Origin: Hymenobacter coccineus | GTDB lineage: Bacteria; Bacteroidota; Bacteroidia; Cytophagales; Hymenobacteraceae | Direction of reading: 5' to 3' | NCBI RefSeq assembly: GCF_001816125.1 | Contig: NZ_MDZA01000354.1 | Location: 1-32,078, forward strand | DNA: 32,078 nt | Translations under genes and position numbers: made by a program | Notes under the pieces: model-generated | The model's database searches: none | The model's input: the letters and a program-made list of their open reading frames with translations, nothing else | Told to the model about the DNA's origin: nothing | Part shown: one piece after another, positions 14,579-22,402 of the stretch | Layout of the letters: every line of letters starts with the position of its first letter | Numbering within the stretch: position 1 is the first letter of the stretch

Positions 14579-16480
14579 ATGCCCGACGCCGACGCTCCCC
14601 TGCCCTACCTCGTTTTCGATTTTGACAGCACGTTTACCCAGGTCGAAGGCCTCGATGAATTGGCCGACATTGCCCTGCAAGGCCAGCCCGACCAGGCCGA
14701 GCGCGTGGCCCAGATCAGGGCCCTGACGGACCGGGGCATGGCGGGCGAAATCGGGTTTCAGGAGTCGCTGGCGCAGCGGCTGGCGCTGCTGGGGGCCCAC
14801 CGGCAGCACCTGGGGGCCCTGGTGGCGCGGCTGCACGGCAAGGTGAGCGAGAGCATCCGCCGCAACGGCGACTTCTTCCGGCAGCACGCCGACCGCATCT
14901 ACGTGGTGAGTAGCGGCTTCCGCGAGTTCATCGAGCCGGTGGTGGCCGAGTTCGGCATCCCGGCCGGCCACGTGCTGGCCAACACGTTCACGTTCGACGA
15001 CGAGGGCCACATTACCGGCTGCGACGCGGCCAACGTGCTGAGCCGCGACGGCGGCAAGATTCAGCAGCTGAAGGACTTGCAGCTCGACGGGCCCGTGTAC
15101 GTGGTGGGCGACGGCTACACCGACTACCAGATTCGGGAGGCCGGGCTGGCCGCCCGTTTCTACGCCTACACCGAAAACGTGAGCCGCCCCACCGTGGTGG
15201 CCCGCGCCGACGAGGTGCTGCCCACTTTTGACGAGTTTTTATACCAACTGAAACTACCCATGACGCTGAGCTACCCCAAAAACCGCATCAAGGTGCTGCT
15301 GCTTGAAAACCCCGACGCCCGCGCCGCCGAGCTCTTCCGCGCCGAGGGCTACCAGGTGGAGGAAGTGAAGGGGGCCCTGGACGAGGCCGAGCTAATTGCC
15401 CGCATCGAGGGCGTGAGCCTGCTGGGCATCCGCTCGAAAACGCAGGTGACCCAAGCCGTGCTCGACGCCGCCAACCGCCTCATCGGCATCGGCGCCTTCT
15501 GCATCGGCACCAACCAGATTGACCTGGCCGGGGCCATGAAAAAGGGCGTGGCCGTGTTCAACGCGCCCTTCAGCAACACCCGTTCGGTGGTGGAGCTGGC
15601 GCTGGGCGAAATCATCATGCTGGCCCGCCGCATCCCGGTGAGAAACCCCAAGATGCACGCCGGCGAGTGGGACAAGTCGGCCGGCGGCTCGTTCGAGATT
15701 CGGGGCAAAACGCTGGGCATCATCGGCTACGGCAACATCGGCTCGCAGCTCTCGGTGGTGGCCGAGGCCATTGGCATGAAGGTGCTGTACTATGACGTGG
15801 CTGAAAAGCTCCAGCTGGGCAACGCCGTGAAGTGCAAAACCCTGGAGGAGCTGCTGCCCCAGGCCGACGTGGTGACGCTGCACATCGACGGCCGCCCCGA
15901 GAACCAGGACTTCTTCGGGGCCCCGCAGCTTGCCTTGATGAAGCCGGGGGCCCTGTTCCTCAACAACGCCCGCGGCCACGTGGTGGACGTGCCCGCCCTG
16001 GCCGCCGCCCTGCGCAGCGGCCACCTCGGCGGCGCGGCCGTCGACGTGTTTCCGCACGAGCCCAAAACCAACGCCGAGGCTTTCGAAAGCGAGCTGCGTG
16101 GCCTGCCCAACGTGCTGCTCACGCCCCACATCGGCGGCAGTACGGCCGAGGCCCAGCGCAACATCGCCGAGTTTGTGCCCGAGCGCATCATGGAGTACAT
16201 CAACACCGGCAACACCCAGCAGAGCGTCAACTTCCCCAACATCCAGCTGCCGGTGCAGCAGGCCCACCGCCTCATCCACATCCACGCCAACGTGCCCGGC
16301 GTGCTGGCCAACATCAACAACGTGCTGGCCCAGCACCACGTCAACATTCTGGGCCAGTACCTGAAAACCAACGAGCACATCGGCTACGTCATCACCGACA
16401 TCAACCGCGAGTACGACCAGGACGTGATTCAGGCCCTGCGCGCCGTGGAGCACACCATTAAGTTCCGGGTGCTGTACTAA
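14579..16480 (+). CDS. serA: Bifunctional phosphoserine phosphatase / D-3-phosphoglycerate dehydrogenase
   Basis: A 633-residue fusion. Residues 1-225 form a HAD-type phosphatase like SerB: D14 and D16 in DFDST, motif II VSSGF, motif III Lys in GGKIQQL, and motif IV GDGYTD (D178, D182). Residues about 235-560 form the dehydrogenase, with the Rossmann motif GYGNIG at 383-388, substrate loop NAPFSNTRSVVE, and the catalytic His517 in LTPHIGGSTAEAQ. Residues about 563-633 form an ACT domain (HIHANVPGVLANINNVL), usually the serine feedback site. The protein would catalyse the first and third steps of serine synthesis; the SerC transaminase is not in this window. No frameshift or internal stop separates the parts. 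Confidence 0.92.
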   Translation: MPDADAPLPYLVFDFDSTFTQVEGLDELADIALQGQPDQAERVAQIRALTDRGMAGEIGFQESLAQRLALLGAHRQHLGALVARLHGKVSESIRRNGDFFRQHADRIYVVSSGFREFIEPVVAEFGIPAGHVLANTFTFDDEGHITGCDAANVLSRDGGKIQQLKDLQLDGPVYVVGDGYTDYQIREAGLAARFYAYTENVSRPTVVARADEVLPTFDEFLYQLKLPMTLSYPKNRIKVLLLENPDARAAELFRAEGYQVEEVKGALDEAELIARIEGVSLLGIRSKTQVTQAVLDAANRLIGIGAFCIGTNQIDLAGAMKKGVAVFNAPFSNTRSVVELALGEIIMLARRIPVRNPKMHAGEWDKSAGGSFEIRGKTLGIIGYGNIGSQLSVVAEAIGMKVLYYDVAEKLQLGNAVKCKTLEELLPQADVVTLHIDGRPENQDFFGAPQLALMKPGALFLNNARGHVVDVPALAAALRSGHLGGAAVDVFPHEPKTNAEAFESELRGLPNVLLTPHIGGSTAEAQRNIAEFVPERIMEYINTGNTQQSVNFPNIQLPVQQAHRLIHIHANVPGVLANINNVLAQHHVNILGQYLKTNEHIGYVITDINREYDQDVIQALRAVEHTIKFRVLY

Positions 16481-16484
16481 TCAA

Positions 16485-16510
16485 CTGTTAGCTATTGGCT
16501 GTTAGCTATT
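16485..16510. repeat. Short direct repeat after serA
   Basis: CTGTTAGCTATT occurs at 16485-16496 and again at 16499-16510, separated by two bases, just after the serine gene stop. A T-run follows at 16514-16519. No hairpin with a convincing stem is seen. Confidence 0.6.
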
Positions 16511-16612
16511 ATCTTTTTTGCTGATTAACAATACTTTGCTAGCAATTAGACGGGCGTTTACTTTTGGCTGACTACTTGAACCAGTGGTAAACTAACGCGC
16601 CGCCCTGGTCGT

Positions 16613-16620
16613 TATCTTGC
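16613..16620 (+). promoter_or_regulatory. Candidate -7 element of the toxin-antitoxin pair
   Basis: TATCTTGC fits TAnnTTTG at seven of nine-adjacent-type positions loosely (TA and TT kept, final TG replaced by GC) and lies 17 bases before the antitoxin ATG at 16638. The same TATCTTGC variant is used before the gene at 13892-14521. Confidence 0.35.
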
Positions 16621-16637
16621 TTAAAACCCCGTCTGCC

Positions 16638-16898
16638 ATGTCCCAGCTCACCATCACCCTCGACGACGACCTGCTGCAAGCCGCCCAGGACTACGCCCGC
16701 CAGCACGGCCAGGAGCTGGACAAGCTAGTGGCCGGGCTGCTGCAAGCCGCCGTGCGGCCAGCCGAACCTGCCGTACCAGCGCTGGTGCGGCCATCGCTTA
16801 CTGCCGTTCAACGGCTGTATGGCTCACTGAAAGCCCCGGCCGATTTTGACTATAAACAGGAGCTGGAAGAAGGCAGAGCTGAGCAACACGGCTTATGA
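16638..16898 (+). CDS. DUF6364-type antitoxin
   Basis: An 86-residue protein. The N-terminal LTITLDDDLLQAAQDYARQHGQELDKLVAGLL is a ribbon-helix-helix-like DNA-binding pattern seen in DUF6364 antitoxins. The C-terminal half (YGSLKAPADFDYKQELEEGRAEQHG) is the acidic, probably disordered part that would wrap around the toxin. The ATG at 16638 is preferred over a TTG seven codons upstream. The stop overlaps the toxin start by four bases (ATGA), the usual arrangement in type II modules. It should repress its own promoter with the toxin, as known for such pairs. Confidence 0.8.
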   Translation: MSQLTITLDDDLLQAAQDYARQHGQELDKLVAGLLQAAVRPAEPAVPALVRPSLTAVQRLYGSLKAPADFDYKQELEEGRAEQHGL

Positions 16899-17314
16899 GG
16901 CATTTCTTTCTGGACACCAACGTACTGCTCGATTTTATCCTTCAGCGCGATGGTTTTGGCCCTGCGGCCCGCCAGCTGTTCGTGGCTGCTGAGGAAGGGC
17001 GAGTTGTGGTGTACGCGGCGGCTTTATCGTTCAGCCACAGCTATTACACCTTGCGCAAAACCAACCCGCCCGCCGAGCGCATCCTCGTGCTGAAGGAATT
17101 GGCTGCCTCCGTCAATATCATCCCCTTGACGGCCCCCGTCATCAAAGCTGCCCTCGCACTTGGCTTCGCCGATTTTGAGGACGGCCTGCAATACTGCGCC
17201 GCCCGCGCCGTGCCCGCCATCGAAGCCATCGTCACCCGCGACCCCAAGGGGTTTGCGGCTGGGGCCCTGCCGGTGCTCACGGCACCCGCTGCGCTGGCCC
17301 GGCTGGGTAGCTAA
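16895..17314 (+). CDS. PIN-domain toxin (VapC-like ribonuclease)
   Basis: A 139-residue PIN-fold nuclease. The first acidic residue is D7 in FLDTNVLLDF, the middle acidic cluster is FADFEDGLQY (D93, E95, D96) and the last is D116 in TRDPKGF. Members cut tRNA or mRNA when free of antitoxin, using Mg/Mn held by these residues. The acidic residue often found in the helix after strand two is replaced (SFSHSYYTL), as in the PIN_3-like group. It overlaps the antitoxin by four bases. A typical Bacteroidota chromosomal toxin-antitoxin unit. Confidence 0.87.
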   Translation: MRHFFLDTNVLLDFILQRDGFGPAARQLFVAAEEGRVVVYAAALSFSHSYYTLRKTNPPAERILVLKELAASVNIIPLTAPVIKAALALGFADFEDGLQYCAARAVPAIEAIVTRDPKGFAAGALPVLTAPAALARLGS

Positions 17315-17323
17315 GTACCGGCC

Positions 17324-17692
17324 CTATTCGGCCGCCGCTACCGGCGGCGGGGCAGCACCAAACGCGGGCGGCAAGGCCAGGGATTGCGTAAACGGCACCT
17401 GCCGTAGCTCGGCTACCGGAACGTTCATTTTTAGCTCGCCCTGCAACTCGCCCAGTAGTTGCAACGCCTGGGGCATGGGGCACCGAAACTTGCGCATGAT
17501 GTAGCCCGCGCCCAAGCCGGCCCACTGATCGATGCTGTACTGAATGAGTTGTAGCTCGGCGTCGGGGGCCTCGCGCAGCTGCGGCTGCTGGTTCATACGG
17601 TCGGCTTCCTCCAAGTGCAGCCGAACGGCGTTCATGGCCATGTTAAAAAGCGTTTTGTCGCGGCGCAACTGACGAATGCGGGGGGTAGTCAT
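17324..17692 (-). CDS. Conserved-looking small protein of unknown function
   Basis: A 122-residue protein, basic at the N-terminus (MTTPRIRQLRRDKTLFNMAMNAVRLHLEEADRMNQQPQ) and helical in the middle (LQLIQYSIDQWAGLGAGYIMRKFRCPMPQALQLLGELQGEL), ending in an alanine/proline tail. I do not recognise the family. The ATG at 17692 is supported by a perfect -7 box 32 bases upstream (17725-17732). It converges on the PIN toxin gene with nine bases between their ends. Confidence 0.65.
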   Translation of the reverse strand: MTTPRIRQLRRDKTLFNMAMNAVRLHLEEADRMNQQPQLREAPDAELQLIQYSIDQWAGLGAGYIMRKFRCPMPQALQLLGELQGELKMNVPVAELRQVPFTQSLALPPAFGAAPPPVAAAE

Positions 17693-17724
17693 AGCGATTC
17701 GGGTGAGGGAAGTGGTAGGGGCCG

Positions 17725-17732
17725 CAAAGGTA
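17725..17732 (-). promoter_or_regulatory. -7 element of the small unknown gene
   Basis: On the minus strand this reads TACCTTTG, a full match to TAnnTTTG, 32 bases upstream of the ATG at 17692. It is one of the main arguments for the gene being real. Confidence 0.55.
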
Positions 17733-17858
17733 GCGGCCGCCACCAGGTAGGGCCCCGTGGCGGCCAGGGCCGCGGTCCTGGGCAGGAATACCGGCAAAGT
17801 TTCGGCGAAAAGCGACGGGCGGCGCGGGCACCCCCGGGCCCCGGTGGCGCCTCCGCGC

Positions 17859-17866
17859 TACCTTGC
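17859..17866 (+). promoter_or_regulatory. Candidate -7 element of the amidase gene
   Basis: TACCTTGC keeps the TA and TT of TAnnTTTG and lies 19 bases before the amidase ATG at 17886. Confidence 0.35.
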
Positions 17867-17885
17867 CGCCCCAATCCCTTCGCCC

Positions 17886-19532
17886 ATGAACCGCCGCTTT
17901 TTCCTCCGCACCGGCACGCTGGCCGGTGCCGCCCTCACCACGTTCTCGCTGGCCCAGTGCACCCCCGGCGGGGCCCCCGCCGATGCGCCCGCCGCGGGCG
18001 CTGCCACGGGCGCCGCCGGCTCGCCCAGCCCCGCCGCTTTTGCGCTGCACGAGGCCACCGTGGCCGACTTGCAGCAGCACATGCAGGCCGGCAAGTACAC
18101 CGCCCGGGCCCTGTGCGAGCTGTACCTGAAGCGCATCGCGGCGCTGAACACCCAGGGCCCCAACCTGCGCGCCGTCATCGAAACCAACCCCGACGCCCTG
18201 AAACTGGCCGATGCGCTCGACGCCGAGCGCAAGGCCGGCAAGGTGCGGGGGCCCCTGCACGGCATCCCGGTGCTCCTCAAAGACAACATCGACACCGGTG
18301 ACCAGCAGCAAACCACCGCCGGTGCGCTGGCCCTGGCCGGCCACAAGGCCGCGCAGGATGCCTTCATTGTGAAGCAATTGCGGGCCGCCGGAGCCGTAGT
18401 GCTGGGCAAAACCAACCTCAGCGAGTGGGCCAACTTCCGGTCGTCGCGCTCGACCAGTGGCTGGAGCAGCCGCGGCGGCCAAACCAAAAACCCCTACGTG
18501 CTCGACCGCACGCCCAGCGGCTCCAGCGCCGGCTCGGGGTCGGCGGTGGCGGCCAACTTGTGCGCCGTGGCCATCGGCACCGAAACCGACGGCTCGGTGG
18601 TGTCGCCCAGCTCGGTGAACGGCCTCGTGGGCCTCAAGCCCACCGTGGGGCTGCTCAGCCGCGCGGGCATCATCCCCATCTCGGCTACTCAGGACACGGC
18701 CGGCCCCATGGCCCGCACCGTGCGCGACGCCGCCCTGCTGCTGGGGGCCCTGGTGGGCGAAGACCCCGCCGACGCGGCCACCAAAGGCAGCACTGCCCAC
18801 GCCCAGGCCGACTACACCAAGTACTTGGACGCAAGTGCGTTGAAAGGCAAGCGCCTGGGCGTAGAGAAGTCGCACCTCACCGGTACCTCGCCCGCCATTG
18901 CGCTCATGCAGCAGGCCATTGCGGCCTTGAAAGCGCAGGGCGCTACGGTGGTTGAAGTAGAGGTGGCCAAGCCCATCGGGGCCCTGGGGGAGGCCGAATT
19001 TCAAGTGCTGCTCTACGAGTTCAAGGCCGGGGTGAACGCCTACCTGGCCGGGGCGGGGGCCCCGGTCAAGTCCCTGGCCGACGTCATCGCCTTCAACACT
19101 CAGCACGCCGCGCAGGCCATGCCGTTCTTCCAGCAGGAAACCTTGGAACTGGCCCAGAAAACTGACGGCCTGGCCAGCCCCACCTACCGCGCGGCCCTGG
19201 CCCGCTCGCAAGGCGGCGCCCGCAAAATCGTGGACAACCTCTTGCAGGCCAATAAGCTCGACGCCATCATCGGCATCACCACCGGCCCCGCGGGCTGCAT
19301 CGATTTGGTGAACGGCGACTACTCGTCGGGCCTCGATTTTTCGTCGCCCGCGGCCATGAGCGGCTACCCGCACCTCACCGTGCCCATGGGCCAGGCGCAC
19401 GGCCTGCCGGTGGGCCTGTCGCTGATGGGCCCCGCCTGGGCCGAGGGGCCCCTGCTGGGCCTGGGCTACGCCTACGAGCAAGCCACCAAGCTGCGCCGAG
19501 CGCCCGAGCTGCGGGGGCCCCTGGCGGGGTAG
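17886..19532 (+). CDS. Exported amidase (amidase signature family)
   Basis: A 548-residue hydrolase with the Ser-cisSer-Lys triad of the amidase signature family: K132 in LLKDNIDTG, the cis-Ser in SGSSAGSGSA (about S213) and nucleophile S237 in TETDGSVVSPSS. The N-terminus MNRRFFLRTGTLAGAALTTFSLAQC combines a twin-arginine motif with a lipobox ending in C25, suggesting Tat export and lipid anchoring. Length fits amidases of the AtzF/GatA-like superfamily, but the export signal excludes tRNA-amidotransferase subunit A. The substrate, perhaps peptide or aryl amides, is unknown. It converges on dacB. Confidence 0.9.
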   Translation: MNRRFFLRTGTLAGAALTTFSLAQCTPGGAPADAPAAGAATGAAGSPSPAAFALHEATVADLQQHMQAGKYTARALCELYLKRIAALNTQGPNLRAVIETNPDALKLADALDAERKAGKVRGPLHGIPVLLKDNIDTGDQQQTTAGALALAGHKAAQDAFIVKQLRAAGAVVLGKTNLSEWANFRSSRSTSGWSSRGGQTKNPYVLDRTPSGSSAGSGSAVAANLCAVAIGTETDGSVVSPSSVNGLVGLKPTVGLLSRAGIIPISATQDTAGPMARTVRDAALLLGALVGEDPADAATKGSTAHAQADYTKYLDASALKGKRLGVEKSHLTGTSPAIALMQQAIAALKAQGATVVEVEVAKPIGALGEAEFQVLLYEFKAGVNAYLAGAGAPVKSLADVIAFNTQHAAQAMPFFQQETLELAQKTDGLASPTYRAALARSQGGARKIVDNLLQANKLDAIIGITTGPAGCIDLVNGDYSSGLDFSSPAAMSGYPHLTVPMGQAHGLPVGLSLMGPAWAEGPLLGLGYAYEQATKLRRAPELRGPLAG

Positions 19533-19599
19533 CAGCGGGAGCGGGACCCCAGGGGATCGGCGGTCGGGCAAGCACCACTGCCGCCCCTGGGGGCCCTGC

Positions 19600-21012
19600 C
19601 TACAGCCGCGCCCGCACTTGGCGCAGCACGCGCTCCATCTCGTTGCGGATATCGCCGCTGTCGGCTATGTGGTTGTTGTTGAGGAAGGTGAAGGCCAGCA
19701 GGCGGCCGCTCTTGGTGCGCAGGTAGCCGCTCAGGTTGGTGTTGTTGGAGAGCGAGCCAGTTTTGCCCCACACCCAGGGGCCCTGGGCGTCGTGGTAGCG
19801 CTTGCGCAGCGTGCCCTGGCGCCCACCGGCGGCCAGCAGGCTCAACAGGCGGGGCTCGGGCACCTCCTTGTGCAGCTGGAGCAGCAGCGCTTCCAGGGTG
19901 CGGGGCGTGACGAGGTTTAGGCGCGAGAGGCCCGAGCCATCGGCCCAGGCCACGGGGTCGGGCAGGGTGCCGAGGTACTGCTTGCGCACGTACCGAATCA
20001 CGCGCTGGGTGCTGAGCGAATCGTGCAGGCCCACGGTGGTGCTGGCCATCAGCAAAAGCTGCTCAGCCAAGAAGTTGTCGCTCACGCGCAGCATCCGGCG
20101 GTAGAGGCTGTCCACGGGCAGGCCGCGCAGGGTGTGCACCACGTCGGTGGGGCGCGGGCGCCAGGGGGCCCCTATTAGCGGCCGCCGCAGCGTGTCGCCG
20201 AGCAGGCGCAGCATGAAGGCGCGGCTGGTGCGGAACGGCACCTCGTCGATCCACCGCTTATTGAACGGCGCCACCACGTAGAAGCGGTTCTCGTCCAGGG
20301 CCCTGATTACGTGGGTGTCCTTGTCAATATTCGGTGTGCGCAGCGCGGCCGGCACGGGCCCCGTGAGCGGCGCAAAAGACTGGGGCCGCACGCGCAGCCG
20401 GCTGGGCACCCGGCCCACGGGCGGCGTGGCATAAAAGCGCACGGTGTTGCCATAAATCGGAAACGCCGTGCGCTCGGGCTGGAAGTAGTAGCCAAAATCG
20501 TCCCAGGGCCAGCCGGGGCCGTAGGGCGTGGCGCAGGCAATGTCGCAGCTGGCGAGCAGGCCGGGCGCGTTTTGCAAAAACGCGAAGGCGCGGCGGCTGG
20601 GCACGTCGCCGTGCAGAAAGGTGGGGTCGCCAGTGCCCTGGAAAAACAGCGTGTCGCCGCGGCTGAAGTAGCGCAGGCTGGGCAGCGAGTCGGGCAGCAA
20701 TTTCAGGCCGGCGTAGAGGCTGAACAGCTTCATGTTGCTGGCCGGCGTGAAGTATTTCGCTTCGTTTTGGGCAAAGAGCGGCTCGCCGGTGGCGGCGTCG
20801 GCCAGCACCAGGGCCACGGCGTGGGGCCGCAGCACGGCCGAGCTGTCGAGCAGGTTGCGCAGCCAGGGCAGCTTTTCGGCGCCGGGCGGCGGGGCCACGG
20901 CGGGCGTTTGGTCGGGGGGGGCCTGGGCGCAGGCGGTGAGCTGGGTGGCGCCCAGCGCCAGCAAGCTCAGGAAGTAGAAGGAACGAAGCAACACGGGCCC
21001 CAATTTACGCAA
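19600..21012 (-). CDS. dacB: D-alanyl-D-alanine carboxypeptidase/endopeptidase (PBP4, peptidase S13)
   Basis: A 470-residue exported penicillin-binding protein. All three active-site motifs are present: SNMK at 92-95, SDN at 311-313 and KTG at 417-419. The large insert between the first two motifs is the S13 (PBP4/DacB) hallmark. The N-terminal hydrophobic stretch ends in LTAC (C28), a lipobox. It trims peptidoglycan peptide stems in the periplasm. The start is uncertain: no ATG fits, and the frame opens with TTG at 21012, with further TTG and GTG codons at positions 4 and 7; all keep the signal peptide. Confidence 0.9.
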   Translation of the reverse strand: MRKLGPVLLRSFYFLSLLALGATQLTACAQAPPDQTPAVAPPPGAEKLPWLRNLLDSSAVLRPHAVALVLADAATGEPLFAQNEAKYFTPASNMKLFSLYAGLKLLPDSLPSLRYFSRGDTLFFQGTGDPTFLHGDVPSRRAFAFLQNAPGLLASCDIACATPYGPGWPWDDFGYYFQPERTAFPIYGNTVRFYATPPVGRVPSRLRVRPQSFAPLTGPVPAALRTPNIDKDTHVIRALDENRFYVVAPFNKRWIDEVPFRTSRAFMLRLLGDTLRRPLIGAPWRPRPTDVVHTLRGLPVDSLYRRMLRVSDNFLAEQLLLMASTTVGLHDSLSTQRVIRYVRKQYLGTLPDPVAWADGSGLSRLNLVTPRTLEALLLQLHKEVPEPRLLSLLAAGGRQGTLRKRYHDAQGPWVWGKTGSLSNNTNLSGYLRTKSGRLLAFTFLNNNHIADSGDIRNEMERVLRQVRARL

Positions 21013-21084
21013 TAGTTGCGGGGCGGGGATTTTTTGCTGGGCATGGCCCCCGGGTAGAAATGGCTAATGAGGCATCTAAAGCTT

Positions 21085-21092
21085 TATCTTCG
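21085..21092 (+). promoter_or_regulatory. Candidate -7 element of the ATPase-HNH operon
   Basis: TATCTTCG matches TAnnTTTG at seven of eight positions and lies 69 bases upstream of the ATPase ATG at 21162. It is the last good match before the AT-rich island. Confidence 0.4.
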
Positions 21093-21161
21093 CGTGAAGC
21101 CTAATGATCCAATAGCCTCGCGCCAAGATTACGATTACCGCCGCTAGTATTGAATACAACC

Positions 21162-22394
21162 ATGACCCACTCCACTAATTTTCCTTACTTACAACAGGTT
21201 ATTATCAACGATTTTTTCGGACACAAGAATCTAACTACAACAATATTTAATGTTGGAGAAAAAGTTAAACATTTCATTATAACTGGAAAAAATGGCTCAG
21301 GGAAAACCACTTTTTTACATCGATTATTTGATACCGTGTATGGCATAAATGGTGGATCATTCAAAGATCATATAGCTAGATATAAGCAGATACAGGCAGA
21401 TATTGAAAGCGGAAAAATTCGCAATGGCGGTAGCGTACAATCAGAAATTGATAAATGGAATCAAATAGAAGCAATATTTAGCAAGGAAAATAATAATTTG
21501 TTTCAAGGAAATGAATTTGTTGAAATAAAAAATCAAATTATCGTTGTATTCTTTGAGGCGAGTCGTAAAATAGAAGTTAAAGAAGTTATTACTGTTACAC
21601 GTGAAGACGAACTAGAAACACAGCTTTTACAAAACAAGTCTGGCCAAACTTATGCTGAGCTATTTAAACAATATCTTGTTAATAAAAAGGTATTTCAAGT
21701 CTTCAATGCTATGGATGGCAAAGCAGAAGATGCCAAGCAACAGGAAAATTTCTTTATCAAATTAGAAGCAACATTAGCCAAAATATTTGAAGACCCTGCT
21801 TTAAAACTTGAATTTATACGCGAGAAATTTGAATTTTATATTCGCTTATCTAATGGTCAACAATTTACGTTTAACCAGCTTTCGGCGGGATTCTCATCTC
21901 TTCTAAGCATTCTAACAGAGTTGTTGATGCGCACTGATTTATTACGTAAACAAGCTGATAATTACGCCTACGATCCTTGCGGCTTTGTTTTCATAGACGA
22001 ACCCGAAACGCATTTACACCTAGAGATGCAGTATCAGATTCTCCCGTTGCTTACGGGGATGTTTCCACACTTGCAATTCATCGTTGCAACCCACTCACCA
22101 GCCGTAGCGTCAAGTATCAAAGGAGCGACGATATTTGATTTGAGCACTGGCGATGTGTTGGGCGATGAAGCCGCTGGCAGTAGCTTTTCAGAGTTGATGC
22201 AGGACCACTTTGGAGTCGAAAACGAATTTTCTAACGTGGCCGACGAAATCATCGCCGACATCAAGCGCATTGTGAGGTTACCCAACCACGCACAGGCCAG
22301 CCAGCAGCTATTGGATTTGCTCGCTGAGAAGGGCCGCTATATGTCGGCCACGCTACAACTGGAAGTGGAGGCACAATTAATTGGCCTCGAATAA
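21162..22394 (+). CDS. AAA/ABC-type ATPase, Septu PtuA-like defence protein
   Basis: A 410-residue ATPase of the AAA_15/AAA_21 (OLD/ABC-like) type. Walker A is GKNGSGKT at 42-49, the ABC-like signature QLSAGFSSLL is near 243-252, Walker B is FVFIDEPETHLH with D279-E280, and the switch His is in VATHSPAV. A long insertion (about residues 65-225) separates Walker A from the signature. Followed eight bases downstream by an HNH nuclease gene, it fits the PtuA ATPase of Septu anti-phage systems, where the ATPase is thought to hold the nuclease in check. The first two thirds are strikingly AT-rich and lack GGGGCCC; the last 400 bases are closer to the host. The ATG at 21162 is preferred over a TTG four codons upstream. 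Confidence 0.85.
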   Translation: MTHSTNFPYLQQVIINDFFGHKNLTTTIFNVGEKVKHFIITGKNGSGKTTFLHRLFDTVYGINGGSFKDHIARYKQIQADIESGKIRNGGSVQSEIDKWNQIEAIFSKENNNLFQGNEFVEIKNQIIVVFFEASRKIEVKEVITVTREDELETQLLQNKSGQTYAELFKQYLVNKKVFQVFNAMDGKAEDAKQQENFFIKLEATLAKIFEDPALKLEFIREKFEFYIRLSNGQQFTFNQLSAGFSSLLSILTELLMRTDLLRKQADNYAYDPCGFVFIDEPETHLHLEMQYQILPLLTGMFPHLQFIVATHSPAVASSIKGATIFDLSTGDVLGDEAAGSSFSELMQDHFGVENEFSNVADEIIADIKRIVRLPNHAQASQQLLDLLAEKGRYMSATLQLEVEAQLIGLE

Positions 22395-22402
22395 GCAGCG
22401 CT

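Noticed and set aside
15392..16453. Minus-strand open frame opposite the serA fusion
   Set aside because: The plus strand holds conserved dehydrogenase and ACT motifs throughout; the antisense frame has none.
17643..19571. Long minus-strand open frame opposite the amidase gene
   Set aside because: It is a G+C-driven antisense shadow: the plus strand encodes a complete amidase with its catalytic triad, and the antisense protein is G/H/Q/R-rich low complexity with no domain.
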